DNA of 64,000 bases from Amphiduros pacificus (lineage: Eukaryota > Annelida > Polychaeta > Phyllodocida > Hesionidae): positions 10,036,001-10,100,000 of the forward strand of contig OX439005.1 of the NCBI GenBank assembly GCA_949316495.1, in the 5' to 3' direction. Numbering within the stretch: position 1 is the first letter of the stretch; the number at the start of each line of letters is the position of its first letter. Both the position numbers and the translations under genes were made by a program. Below, in pieces: positions 23,536-33,897 of this stretch. The notes under the pieces are model-generated. The model was not told the origin of the DNA. It was given only the letters and a program-made list of their open reading frames with translations, and did not search any database.

Positions 23536-25094
23536 ATAGATAGAAAGATATAATTGACTGATCGAGCTATTGATCTCGAATTTTACTGTGAGTTATGGGG
23601 CAGTAATTCAGACCACAATCCTTAGTACTTTCACACATTTGTATGTAAAAAATGGTCTTTTGCTTGATGGATTTTTCATGATGTGCAACACGTGAATACC
23701 TTTCAGTGTTCGGTAGTATTCTTGCCCTAGTTCGATGGTGGCCGGAAGAAGTGCGTTGGCCCCGCTCACTACGTAGGAAATATCTTAATATCTTCATAGC
23801 TATTCCGTAACTTGTCCTCATCATTTTTTAAATGATTTCTGCAAGAGTATTCTCAAGACAAAACATTAGCATTCAGCTTGGTGAATCGCCAAATAGTGGA
23901 GTAGGTCCTATTACATAGTATCGCAACTGCCATTAAGATGCGGTAACTTGGGCGTCCGCATTCGTGAATATCCACTGGCTTTAAAAGCTGACTCTCACTT
24001 CCCTTATGCACTTTTGTAATATGATTAACAATTGCAACTTACATTGATCAGTGAGCTCTGTATCACATCACAAGGCAGACGGGATTTGGGGGATAAATGT
24101 AGCCTTTTCAATGCATGTGGCGGTTAAACTGGATGCATCGTGAGGCAATATTCTATTAAAACCCTAAATATACTGTTTCCAGAAAAATGCATCATGGACA
24201 TCTCCATCAAGAAATCATTGTCGCTGGCATGAAGACCACCATTCTTTACCGGGCCCTGTCATTAGACAGAAGCCAGTGGATACGAATAGAGTCATTATTG
24301 ATATTCATCATGTGCATATACTTAATAATAATACTATGAGCGGTGCACGCACATCCGGTTTATGGACCAATCATGGCAGGCGAGACAATAGTGGGAGACA
24401 ATGACAATTTATTTCGACCAATCAGAGAGCAGCGAACAGAAGATGACAAGAAATGTCCATACAACATCGCATGGATGGCTTTCTCGTAATTAAATATAGA
24501 AACAAAATTATGAACAACTGAGAAATAATGTTCAAATTAACCGGCAACATGATCATTTGGAACAGCCATCAATAGCTGTAACACAATACGTGTAAATTCT
24601 TTCGTTGCTATGCCCTATTCATCTTTTAAATCCCTAAACGACTGTTTCTTACTCCATTGTTTCATTCCAGGTATGCTGTGTTATGGAAAATGCATGTCAT
24701 GGTTAATGTCGGTCCGATCGTCATGCTTTTTACACCAAAATGTCAGATTATTCATGTACCTGCTAATCCATGTTTGCAATATACAGTGCACCAATTCTAA
24801 AATCTTAAACTTCGATAATTTATCTCTATTTCTGATTTTTGCAAAACAGATGAAGTCATTCCTTTCAAACTGTACTTGTATTAAATTTGGGTTGTAATTT
24901 TTCTCGACGCATTATAAATATACAAGGGAGTAAGATCCCCTTTATAGAGATACTGCATAATTGAAAACTATAAATTACATATTACAAACTTCATATGATC
25001 ACAGAGGAGTAAATTCTTTGAAATTCACGGACAAAAGATGATGTTGGTAACCATGGAAACACAAGTCGACTTTTAAACTCATCGACATTATACC
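23536..25094. other. AT-rich intergenic DNA
   Basis: No array. Two CCAAT-type words (GACCAATCA at 24366 and 24417) sit 50 bp apart. A frame at 24610-24897 shows no recognised domain. A match to the RFX X-box is at 25047-25060. Confidence 0.4.
25047..25060 (+). promoter_or_regulatory. X-box-like motif
   Basis: GTAACCATGGAAAC fits the X-box pattern GTHNYYATRRNAAC used by RFX factors, which in animals control ciliary genes. No ciliary gene is visible nearby, so it may be a chance match. Confidence 0.25.
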
Positions 25095-25405
25095 TATATT
25101 CATCGTCAAAATAGACTTGAAATTCACTATTTCTAGAAACACCACGCGCTGCCCTTCATATCTAAGTCACAACTCAGGTAGAACTCATTCTCCAGCAAAA
25201 TGATTTCAACGAGCCATACACTTCAAACCTCTGTTCAAACGCAAGGCTTGTCAGAAAAAAATCTTTGTTTTTCCTTGATCTCAGCATTGTTTCGCCATTG
25301 TTCACGAGTTTACGCAATCGGGTGAAAGTGGGTATTATGACTGGGAAAGACAGTGACATGGGTCAAAATTGCAACAGACAGTCACTGCCCCAAACCTCTG
25401 TAAAC
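25095..25405 (+). mobile_element. fold-back element, partial copy
   Basis: Matches the left arm and interior of the complete copy at 30365-30990. Shared landmarks: AGACTTGAAATTCACT-TTTCTAGAAACA-CACGC, then CTTGATCTCAGCATTGTTTC and GTGAAAGTGGGT, then ATTATGACTGGGAAAGAC. The right arm is missing. Sequence just beyond (25440-25500, ATTTTAAAGAAAATAACAT) also recurs near 55530, so other repeat pieces adjoin it. Confidence 0.65.
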
Positions 25406-26812
25406 TTACCTGTGACCTCTGTGATTTCACGAATGCTTTAATCTTTAAACAACAACTGTCGTACCCACATTTTAAAGAAAATAACATGCTGACCCGTTCC
25501 AAAAATAAGTATGTAATCATCCGAAAGTGATTTGTGCCAAATTTGAACACTGGAATGTGGCCTGACGTAATTTTACAGTGACAACATCACTTGTACCGTG
25601 AATGCAAATAAACAGGTGAGATGTTTTGATAGGCATTGGGAATTCAAGATGACGTGTGAAACCCAACATTCAGCTCAATTGCAATTGATACAGCACTGGT
25701 TTGCTTGATGTTTGTCTGAGTTAAAAGTGTTATAGGGTTTCAACTGCCGCGGCTTCCTACACTTGCCGGTCCCTGTAAAAGCAACCTTAACCATAACAAG
25801 TGGACACATTACAAGTACGACCCCCTTTACCTTGCTAACGTTTCTTTATTAGTATATTTCATATTAGGATTCTTCACTATATTTTATTTTTTTGCGTTAT
25901 CTGTACATTTCTAATGTTATCATTTTCACCTCCAGCTCAAGCTTATTGGCACCATGATATTGTATCTTTAGTATTTTGTAATAAATATATTCTTTCCAAA
26001 AGTTACTATTTCTACCACCGTTATGAGATCTACGCAGGAATCCTGCGCAATGACGCCGCCGTTAATGCAAAACCAAACAGGCATCCCGCAAAATACAAAA
26101 GTATCCATTCTGCCGCTCTTCAGTGTGTGAGCCTCCCAATCATCCAGTCAATGATGCCATGTTATTTTTTTTCTGTGGTCAGCATGGTTCATACATTTGA
26201 CGCCACTGTGGAGCGTGTGCAACAAACCCACATATTACACTCTAATTTGAGCATGAGCTGTATCAATACCCAAAGGATTAAAAGTAATGCATTATGAGTC
26301 ATTGTTTGCAAGACAGAAATGTCAACACAATGATCGCCATCACAAAGTTTGCCTTATGACGTGAAATTATCAGTTCACATTGTGGATATGCTTCCCAATT
26401 TATAAAGCTGTGGACCACAGCGGAGCTGCATTTCCTGTTTCTGAGCCTTTTAGCCCCTTGCAAACGGAAAGGACGTCAACCCCCAACACTGGAAACAGAC
26501 GGGAAGAACCTACTCCCAATACATCGGCCTGGTGGGCTGGAATATTGTAATTTTCTCAGTGCTTACAGACACTTGTGCCCAAAATCACTCTCAGGATGGT
26601 TAAAGATGACCTCTGGCGACTGGTGTTGTAAACACGTATGTCACCATCATCATAATCATAATGGCCCTCTTCTTAAACCTCTGTTGTCTGTAACATAGAG
26701 AACCGCATAAACATTTAGCTTTTCACGATGCTGAGGCCAATACGTACTTCAGGAGACGAATGTAATGAAACTTTTTCGGGATTTTCTCACCATGATGTAA
26801 CAGAGCATATGC
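25406..26812. other. intergenic DNA with repeat fragments
   Basis: Near 25630-25690 the words GGAATTCAAGATGAC and ACATTCAGCTCAATT recur at 48705-48750, so a dispersed repeat is present. A 127-codon frame at 25914-26297 has no recognisable domain. Confidence 0.4.
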
Positions 26813-26820
26813 AAAATACA
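26813..26820 (+). repeat. left target-site duplication of the MITE
   Basis: AAAATACA, repeated exactly at 27223-27230. Eight bases is the duplication length made by hAT transposases. Confidence 0.7.
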
Positions 26821-27222
26821 TTAGTGTTCTCCAATCACCAATCGGCAAAGCTCAGATAGGTGTTCTGGGGATGTCTGAATTTTATGCCGAATCCAGTTTG
26901 CATGAGATTTTTTAAATACCAACTCTTGGCAATTCATATTTTATGTATGATTATTTCTAAAGTCTCCCAACAAGCTCCCATTATACTTATGATAGCATTA
27001 AATAAAGAAATGATTTACACTTGATATCAGTTTCCAGCTGTCAAACCTGTTTAAACGGACTCACCTTGGTCATTTAAATGGGTTTAACTCAGTTTTTGCA
27101 GCTGGCGACTATCAACTCCACTAGAGCTTTCCTTTGGTTGAAATAGAAGAGACCCTGCACGTTCCACAAACCCCTCCAGATCATCTATCTGGGCTTTGTC
27201 GATTGGTGATTGGAGAACACTA
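26821..27222. mobile_element. hAT-like MITE, ~400 bp
   Basis: Terminal inverted repeats of 41 bp match with about three mismatches. Both begin TAGTGTTCTCCAATCACC when read inward (left 26822-26862, right 27182-27222); the left end has one extra T. Exact 8-bp duplications (AAAATACA) flank it. An 8-bp duplication with ends of the form (C/T)AGTG is the signature of the hAT superfamily. It is far too short to encode a transposase, so it would have moved in trans. Well-matched ends suggest a not very old insertion. Confidence 0.75.
27065..27219 (-). CDS. exon-like stretch overlapping the MITE, unknown product
   Basis: On the minus strand a good acceptor (TTTGTATTTTTAG) ends at 27220 and a strong donor (AAG|GTGAGT) begins at 27064. 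Between them one frame is open for 44 codons: it starts VLQSPIDKAQIDDLEG, continues FVERAGSLLFQPKESSSG, and stops at QLQKLS. The acceptor and first ~38 bp are MITE terminal repeat, so this may be a transposon-derived exon or an accident. No family is recognised. Confidence 0.2.
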
Positions 27223-27230
27223 AAAATACA
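27223..27230 (+). repeat. right target-site duplication of the MITE
   Basis: AAAATACA, exact partner of 26813-26820. Confidence 0.7.
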
Positions 27231-28484
27231 AAGATAAAACAATCCCACAGGAAAACACTCCAAAATATCAAGTATATTCCATATTTTTGTAAACTTTCTT
27301 GGCTGCAGACAATTCAGATCACTTTTGTGCCCGGAAGTAAATATACTCACGTGAGCGCTTTATCTATATTTTTATTGTTGAATGTTGTCAGTATTGATAT
27401 GTTTGACCTCAAGTGAAAATCCACTGTGACTCCCAACTGCCATATAATCCCGGGCACCAAAGTGATATGAATTTTTGTTTCAGGCCAATGGCGAAACTTT
27501 GGACCAAATTAAGTTAACTTTTCTGAAATTTTGGCACATTACAATCACGTAAAACAAGATAATTCATTTTGTAAGATGGCTACACACACATTTAAGAACA
27601 AAGTAGTCGTGTGCACAGTTCACAACGTTATCTGCTTCAAAAGGTCAGCAATTGTTGACGTTTTTGTTTGATCTATATGCTTACTTGGCCTAGAGGTTGG
27701 AAGTTTATGCGGTTCTTCTTTGTCTGTAGCTCTCTTTCTTTAGTTTATATGCCGACATTGCAGGGGTGAAGGAGCTTTGCCGGACTGTAAATCTGAACTA
27801 ATAATCTGAACACCTACAACTCCAGTCATTTCAGGATGCTCAAAACAGAGTCGGGTCATAATCAGGTCAATAATGCAACTGAATTGGACACGTACACATT
27901 CATTAGTTACATTATAGAAGTGTATGACAATCTGGAACTGAATTTTAACGAGAATTTTGCCCAAATATAACAGATAAAGGTACCCAAGTTAACGAGGAGT
28001 ACAAAGATTACCCGAAAAAAAATGCACCATCACAATCCAGATGAAACTAAACACTCAACTCACTTGTATTCATTAAGATTTGGTGTCCAGATTGGTTCTG
28101 AACAATGGTTTGATTTGCTTCTGGTTCTGAACAATGGTTTGATTGCCCTGTTTTATCATGTCGCCCCTATAAATCTATTTAATGCAAAATCAAACCGAAA
28201 AAAAACCCATTTGTTCTAAGATAATAACAAGGCTGTATTGTGATGGAAATAATTATGACACCATGAATCATTTCATATTGCCAATACAGTGCATAGAATC
28301 TACTTTGATAAGAATGACATCGATTTGTACAACGACAAGCACTGGCTTACAACTGAACAGAATAGCACTTGAATAGGTTAAAAATCAGGTACTTGCACTT
28401 CATGCATCAGGATCTGTTATCAATTTTAACAAAAAATATTTTCCATTAGAATTTATCTGGAACGTCTTGAAGAATGACTATATC
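27231..28484. other. AT-rich intergenic DNA
   Basis: A 30-bp double centred on GGTTCTGAACAATGGTTTGAT lies at 28094-28141. A short word set (TGTTTTGAGCATC, GAAATGACT, GTTCAGAT) near 27780-27860 on the minus strand recurs at 45515-45560, hinting at a dispersed repeat. No gene recognised. Confidence 0.4.
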
Positions 28485-28601
28485 CGGCAACGTCTAACTT
28501 GAGTTCATTTAGTAGGGAAACTTCAATTGGCAGTACGTGGTGTTTCTAGAAACAGTGTATTTTAAGTCTATTTTGAATATTTGAATATTGAATATTGGTA
28601 T
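28485..28601 (+). mobile_element. terminal arm of the fold-back element, abutting an array
   Basis: CCGGCAACGTCTAACTTGAG, then GGGAAACTTCAATTGG, then GTGTTTCTAGAAACAGTG, match the right arm of the complete element at 30885-30960. The 41-bp array starts directly after. Confidence 0.65.
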
Positions 28602-29190
28602 GGATAGGAGAAGCAGACATCCTATATACAGACTATTACATTAGGTAGGAAGAGCAGATGTCCTATATACAGACTGTTACATTAGATAGGAAGAGCGGTT
28701 GTCCAATATACAAACTATAACATTAGACAGGAGGAGCGGATGTCCTATATACAGTCTGTTACATTAGATAGGAGGAGCGGTTGTCCTATATACAGTCTGT
28801 TACATTAGATAGGAGGAGCGGTTGTCCTATATACAGTCTGTTATATTAGATAGGAGGAGCGGATGTCCTATATACAGACTGTTACATTAGATAGGAGGAG
28901 CGGTTGTCCTATATACAGACTGTTACATTAGATAGGAGGAGCGGATGTCCTATATACAGTCTGTTACATGAGATAGGAGGAGCGGATGTCCTATATACAG
29001 ACTTACATTAGATAGGAAAAGTGGATGTCCTATATGCAAACTGTAACATTAAATAGGAGGACCAGATGTCCTATATACAGTGTGTTACATTAAACAGGAA
29101 GAGCGGTTGTCCTATATACAGTCTGTTACATGAGATAGGAGGAGTGGATGTCCAATATACAGACTGTTACATTATTAGACAGGAAGAGCG
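28602..29190 (+). repeat. 41-bp minisatellite, ~14 copies
   Basis: Units read ATTAGATAGGAGGAGCGG, then ATGTCCTATATACAG, then (A/T)CTGTTAC. Copies vary at a few positions (GGATGTCC or GGTTGTCC; ACAGACTG or ACAGTCTG), and three near 29005-29090 are more diverged. The array is flanked on both sides by arm sequence of the fold-back element, so it appears to lie inside it. Confidence 0.95.
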
Positions 29191-29307
29191 GAAACTTCAA
29201 TATGATGGGCATTGCGTGGTGTTTCCAGTGGACGATTCATGTCACTCTGAACGCTCACAACAGAGCTGGACGCTAAATTGCATTGTTCCAGACACTCTCA
29301 ACATAGC
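29191..29307 (+). mobile_element. junction of fold-back arm and core-repeat family
   Basis: GAAACTTCAATATGATGG and GTGGTGTTTCC continue the fold-back arm interrupted by the 41-bp array. From about 29220 the sequence changes to a second dispersed family: CTGAACGCTCACAACAGAGC, TGGACGCTAAATTGCATT. This matches 55345-55415 on the same strand and 56935-57005 on the opposite strand. The 70-bp array follows at once. Confidence 0.6.
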
Positions 29308-29868
29308 CTGGGTATGAGGTCATACCATCTAACTTTGCTGCAATTTCAGCCCATCACCGTTCAGTGCTCTCCCACCCCTGAGTATGAGGTCATACCATCC
29401 AACTTTGCTGCGATTTCAGCCCATCAACGATCAGTGCTCTCCCATCCCTGGGTATGACGTCATACCATCCAACTTTGCTGCGATTGCAGCCCATCACCGT
29501 TCAGTGCTCTCCCACCCCTGGGTATGACGTCATACCATCCAACTTTGCTGCGATTTCAGCCCATCACCGTTCAGTGCTCTCCCACCCCTGGGTATGACGT
29601 CATACCATCCAACTTTGCTGCGATTGCAGCCCATCACCGTTCAGTGCTCTCACTCCTGGGTATGACGTCATACCATCCAACTTTGCTGCGATTTCAGCCC
29701 ATCACCGTTCAGTGCTCTCCCACCCCTGGGTATGACGTCATACCATCCAACTTTGCTGCGATTTCAGCCCATCACCGTTCAGTGCTCTCCCACCCCTGGG
29801 TATGACGTCATACCATCCAACTTTGCTGCGATTGCAGCCCATCACCGTTCAGTGCTCTCCCACCCCTG
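29308..29868 (+). repeat. 70-bp minisatellite with a perfect CRE in most units, 8 copies
   Basis: Units begin CTGGGTATGACGTCATACC and contain AACTTTGCTGCGATT, TTCAGTGCTCTCCCACCC. Each has a 16-bp palindrome centred on TGACGTCA at 29455, 29525, 29595, 29663, 29733 and 29803; the first two units have TGAGGTCA (29315, 29385). Spacing is 70 bp, with one 68-bp unit. TGACGTCA is the full CREB/ATF site. The unit ends with the ~22-bp core shared with the 60-bp array at 57 kb. A 93-codon frame through the array is a by-product. Confidence 0.96.
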
Positions 29869-30364
29869 CACATGGTGGGTGAGTAAGCAGCACTAATCAT
29901 ATTGTGCTGTTAGTGTTTGGAGTTTAATGGCGTCATCTCGGGAGACCACCTCTTTGGGCTGTCCCCCGGTGTAATTGGCTGGCATGCTACCAACTTTGCC
30001 TTATATGCATAGCTGTTCTCGTCCCTTGACAATTTCTCTTCCAGCATTTAACTAACATGGTCAATGTTTTGTCCAGGACGTTGTCTTTCATAATTAAATT
30101 TTAACATATATTTGGTGCAACATATTTTGATTCACTGCAACAAGGGATAGTAGCTTCATAATAATTCAAGAGTTGCCATCAATTAAGAATTGTGATATTA
30201 AGGATTCGATGAATATTGTCTCCTGCCACAGGGGTGAGCCTATGAGGCAGGTTGTGATGGGAGTGCAGCATTAGATCGTCATCAGTGCTTATCATTGTCT
30301 CCCTTCTGTATTCACCCTGGCAGAAACCAACAATCTGCATAGAAGAGTTTTTTCCGTATACTTG
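29869..30364. other. unassigned DNA between repeats
   Basis: No array or recognised element between the 70-bp array and the complete fold-back element. Confidence 0.4.
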
Positions 30365-30990
30365 GGGCAGAGAACCACGTTATACCCAAAGACACCGTCA
30401 AAAAAGACTTGAAATCCACTGTTTCAAGAAACATCACGCACTGCCCATCCAATTTAAGTCCCGACTCTGTAAGAACTCGACTTCCGGCGACTAACAATCA
30501 AAGAATTATGTACTGTTTAAATCAACTTAAGATGTCAGCCCCGTTTGAAAATATTTCTTTGTTTTTTCTTGATCTCAGCATCGTTTCGCCATTGTTTACG
30601 AGTTTGCGCAATCAGGTGAAAGTGGGTCAGTCTAATTATAGGAGTAACAGCAACGATCAGAAGCTCTACAACGTTGTGGTCCTTCTGACGTCATATGAAG
30701 ATTCTCCCTTTGCGTTTCCATGACGTCATCACTTGGACTCTCCTAAATGCCATTTCACGTTGTCATGTTTGATATCGGGTAAAAAAGTGATGAAAAAACG
30801 CTACAGATAACCCCCGGATTTGCATTTACAGACATTATGACTGGGAAAGACGATGACATTGGTCATAAGTGCAACATTCAATCGCCGGAAGTCGAGTTTA
30901 ATTACTGGGGAAACTTCAATATGATGGTCAGTGCGTAGTGTTTCTAGAAACAGTGGATTTCAATTCTATTTTATGATGTCTTTGGGTATA
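30365..30990. mobile_element. fold-back (long inverted repeat) element, complete copy
   Basis: Left arm 30365-30500 and right arm 30880-30990 are inverted copies of about 110-130 bp. Read inward both give TATACCCAAAGACA, GAAATCCACTGTTTC, CACTACGCACTG or its variant, and AACTCGACTTCCGGCGA. The interior (30500-30880) has no long coding frame and matches 25230-25405. The interior also carries two perfect TGACGTCA sites (30686 and 30721). The superfamily cannot be assigned because target duplications could not be defined, the right arm running straight into the 23-bp satellite. Confidence 0.7.
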
Positions 30991-32710
30991 GGTTGTTCTC
31001 TCTCACCACATTAAGTTGCTCTCTCTCACCACATTAGGTTGCTCTCTCTCACCGCATTAGGTTGCTCTCTCTCACCACATTAGGTTGCTCTCTCTCACCA
31101 CATTAAGTTGCTCTCTCTCACCACATTAGGTTGCTCTCTCTCACCACATTAGGTTGCTCTCTCACCACATTAGGTTGCTCTCTCTCTCTCGCCTCATTAG
31201 GTTGCTCTCTCTCACCACATTAGGTTGCTCTCTCTCATCGCATTGGGTTGCTCTCTCTCACCACATTAGGTTACTCTCTCTCACCACATTAGGTTGCTCT
31301 CTCTCACCACATTAGGTTGCTCTCTCACCGCATTAGGTTGCTCTCTCTCTCACCACATTAGGTTGCTCTCTCTCACCGCATTAGGTTGCTCTCTCTCACC
31401 ACATTAGGTTACTCTCTCTCTCTCACCACATTAGGTTGCTCTCTCTCACTGCATTAGGTTGCTCTCTCTCACCACATTAGGTTGCTCTCTCTCACCACAT
31501 TAAGTTGCTCTCTCTCACCACATTAGGTTGCTCTCTCTCACCACATTAGGTTGCTCTCTCACCACATTAGTTTGCTCTCTCTCTCTCGCCTCATTAGGTT
31601 GCTCTCTCTCACCACATTAGGTTGCTCTCTCACCACATTAGGTTGCTCTCTCTCTCTCGCCTCATTAGGTTGCTCTCTCTCACCACATTAGGTTGCTCTC
31701 TCTCATCGCATTGGGTTGCTCTCTCTCACCACATTAGGTTACTCTCTCTCACCACATTAGGTTGCTCTCTCTCACCACATTAGGTTGCTCTCTCACCGCA
31801 TTAGGTTGCTCTCTCTCTCACCACATTAGGTTGCTCTCTCTCACCACATTAGGTTGCTCTCTCTCACCGCATTAGGTTGCTCTCTCTCACCACATTAAGT
31901 TGCTCTCTCTCACTGCATTAGGTTGCTCTCTCTCACCACATTAGGTTGCTCTCTCTCATCACATTGGGTTGCTCTCTCTCACCACATTAGGTTGCTCTCT
32001 CTCATCACATTAGGTTGCTCTCTCTCCCTACATTAGGTTGCTCTCTCTCACTGCATTAGGTTGCTCTCTCTCACCACATTAGGTTGCTCTCTCTCACCGC
32101 ATTAGGTTGCTCTCTCTCCCTACATTAGGTTGCTCTCTCTCACTGCATTAGGTTGCTCTCTCTCACCACATTAGGTTGCTCTCTCTCACCACATTAGGTT
32201 GCTCTCTCTCACCACATTAGGTTGCTCTCTCTCTCGCCTCATTAGGTTGCTCTCTCTCACCATATTAGGTTGCTCTCTCTCATCGCATTGGGTTGCTCTC
32301 TCTCACCACATTAGGTTGCTCTCTCTCACCACATTAGGTTACTCTCTCTCACCACATTAGGTTGCTCTCTCTCGCCACATTAGGTTGCTCTCTCTCGCCA
32401 CATTAGGTTGCTCTCTCTCACCACATTAGGTTGCTCTCTCTCACCACATTAAGTTGCTCTCTCTCTCTCGCCTCATTAGGTTGCTCTCTCTCACTACATT
32501 AGGTTGCTCTCTCTCACCACATTAAGTTGCTCTCTCTCTCTCGCCTCATTAGGTTGCTCTCTCTCCCTACATTAGGTTGCTCTCTCTCACCACATTAAGT
32601 TGCTCTCTCTCTCTCGCCTCATTAGGTTGCTCTCTCTCACTACATTAAGTTGCTCTCTCTCACCACATTAGGTTGCTCTCTCTCACCGCATTAGGTTGCT
32701 CTCTCTCTCA
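30991..32710 (+). repeat. 23-bp pyrimidine-rich satellite, ~75 copies
   Basis: Units are GGTTGCTCTCTCTCACC plus ACATTA, with changes in the number of CT steps and in the ACC(A/G)CATT or GCCTCATT part. Blocks recur as higher-order repeats: the stretch from 31151 reappears at 31619 (offset 468 bp) with the same order of variant monomers over about 250 bp, and a similar order recurs from about 32220. The satellite begins at the very end of the fold-back element's right arm and ends at 32710 in unrelated DNA. Confidence 0.97.
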
Positions 32711-33316
32711 CTCCACGTCCCGGATTGCAATGCGTAGGCAGATATTATATTTTATCATTGCATCCTGCATATGTTCGAAAAATACCATTCATAACGTTCT
32801 TATATGTCGCAGTGAGAAAAACATGAGAAAGATTACTTGATCCTCAACACCGCTGCAGTTGGCGGATAATTGATCTTCAAGTCATCTTGAATAAAACAAT
32901 TCATGTGATATGAAATCTCTCAGTTTTATTACCTACATGGCCGGATACACAATGTTTTCATTTTGCAAAGAGTCTCACCGCACTTCATTATCATAATGGT
33001 ATGCACTGAATGGTCAATCCTTAGCACACTACCTACCTTGGACATCCATTTGTGCTCTATTCACTCGCTGAATAATGCCCTTATTGGCGTTATTGTGCGT
33101 GCAGAGCGTGCACTGAGATTAGCCCGAGCAATTCCAAGCCTGAAGCTGATATCAGCCGTTGCCACAGTTTCGGAAATTTTTTCTTTAGTTTAAATGTTAT
33201 CCATCTGAAATTGTTTGCGCTATATTGATAGACGTTTCCGAATCTGTAATTAATATTTTTTGGTATTAATTATTTTCTTGGTTTTTATGTTTTGCCTTTG
33301 GGACTGCCCTGTGTAA
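32711..33316. other. intergenic DNA
   Basis: No array. A 76-codon frame at 32963-33193 contains GVIVRAERALRLARAI but no recognised domain. Confidence 0.4.
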
Positions 33317-33679
33317 TTGTATTTGGATTATGACTCAGTTACATTTGCACCGGACGCCGACCGAGAAGTATGGAATGGCCAGCTTCAAAGGATCCTGGGC
33401 ACTGGCCTAGAAGTATGGAACGGCCAACTTCAAAGGATCCTGGGCACTGGCCGAGATGCAAGGAATGACCAACTACAAAGGATCCCGGGCAATGGCCGAG
33501 AAGTATGGAACGGCCAACTTCAAAGGATCCTGGGCACTGGCCTAGAAGTATGGAACGGCCAACTTCAAAGGATCCTGGGCACTGGCCGAGAAGTAAAGAA
33601 CAGCCAACTTCAAAGAATCCCGGGCAATGGCCGAGAAGTAAAGAACAGCCACCTCCAAAGGATCCCGGGCACTGCCTGA
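33317..33679 (+). CDS. repeat-bearing open frame, coding status doubtful
   Basis: 120 codons. The first 15 residues (MYLDYDSVTFAPDAD) come from unique DNA, followed by seven 15-residue repeats of the type EVWNGQLQRILGTGR made by the 45-bp minisatellite. The frame ends where an indel breaks the array phase; the next frame (33505-33828) reads on as SMERPTSKDPGHWPR repeats. Frame openness is expected from a 45-bp unit. Confidence 0.12.
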   Translation: MYLDYDSVTFAPDADREVWNGQLQRILGTGLEVWNGQLQRILGTGRDARNDQLQRIPGNGREVWNGQLQRILGTGLEVWNGQLQRILGTGREVKNSQLQRIPGNGREVKNSHLQRIPGTA

Positions 33680-33795
33680 GAAGTAAAGAACAGCCAGCTT
33701 CAAAGGATCCTGGGCACTGGCCTAGAAGTATGGAACGGCCAACTTCAAAGGATCCTGGGCACTGGCCGAGAAGTAAGGAACGACCAGCTTCACAG
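33362..33795 (+). repeat. 45-bp minisatellite, ~9.5 copies
   Basis: Units read GAAGTATGGAACGGCC, AACTTCAAAGGATCC, TGGGCACTGGCC. Variants include AAAGAACAGCC and CGGGCAATGG. Two adjacent pairs of variants recur in the same order, suggesting duplication of multi-unit blocks. Confidence 0.95.
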
Positions 33796-33897
33796 TGTCA
33801 CGCACACTCAAGAATTTATCAATTATAATTAAGATATGTTGTGGTTGTAATCACATTATAAGCAAACACCACAAGGGACCTACGAGATTGAATGACA

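Noticed and set aside
28602-29190. CRISPR-like array
   Set aside because: Units are directly adjacent with no unique spacers, in a eukaryotic context; it is a minisatellite.
29524-29805. 93-codon frame in the 70-bp array
   Set aside because: Array by-product; the unit is not a multiple of three and frame openness depends on local stop positions only.
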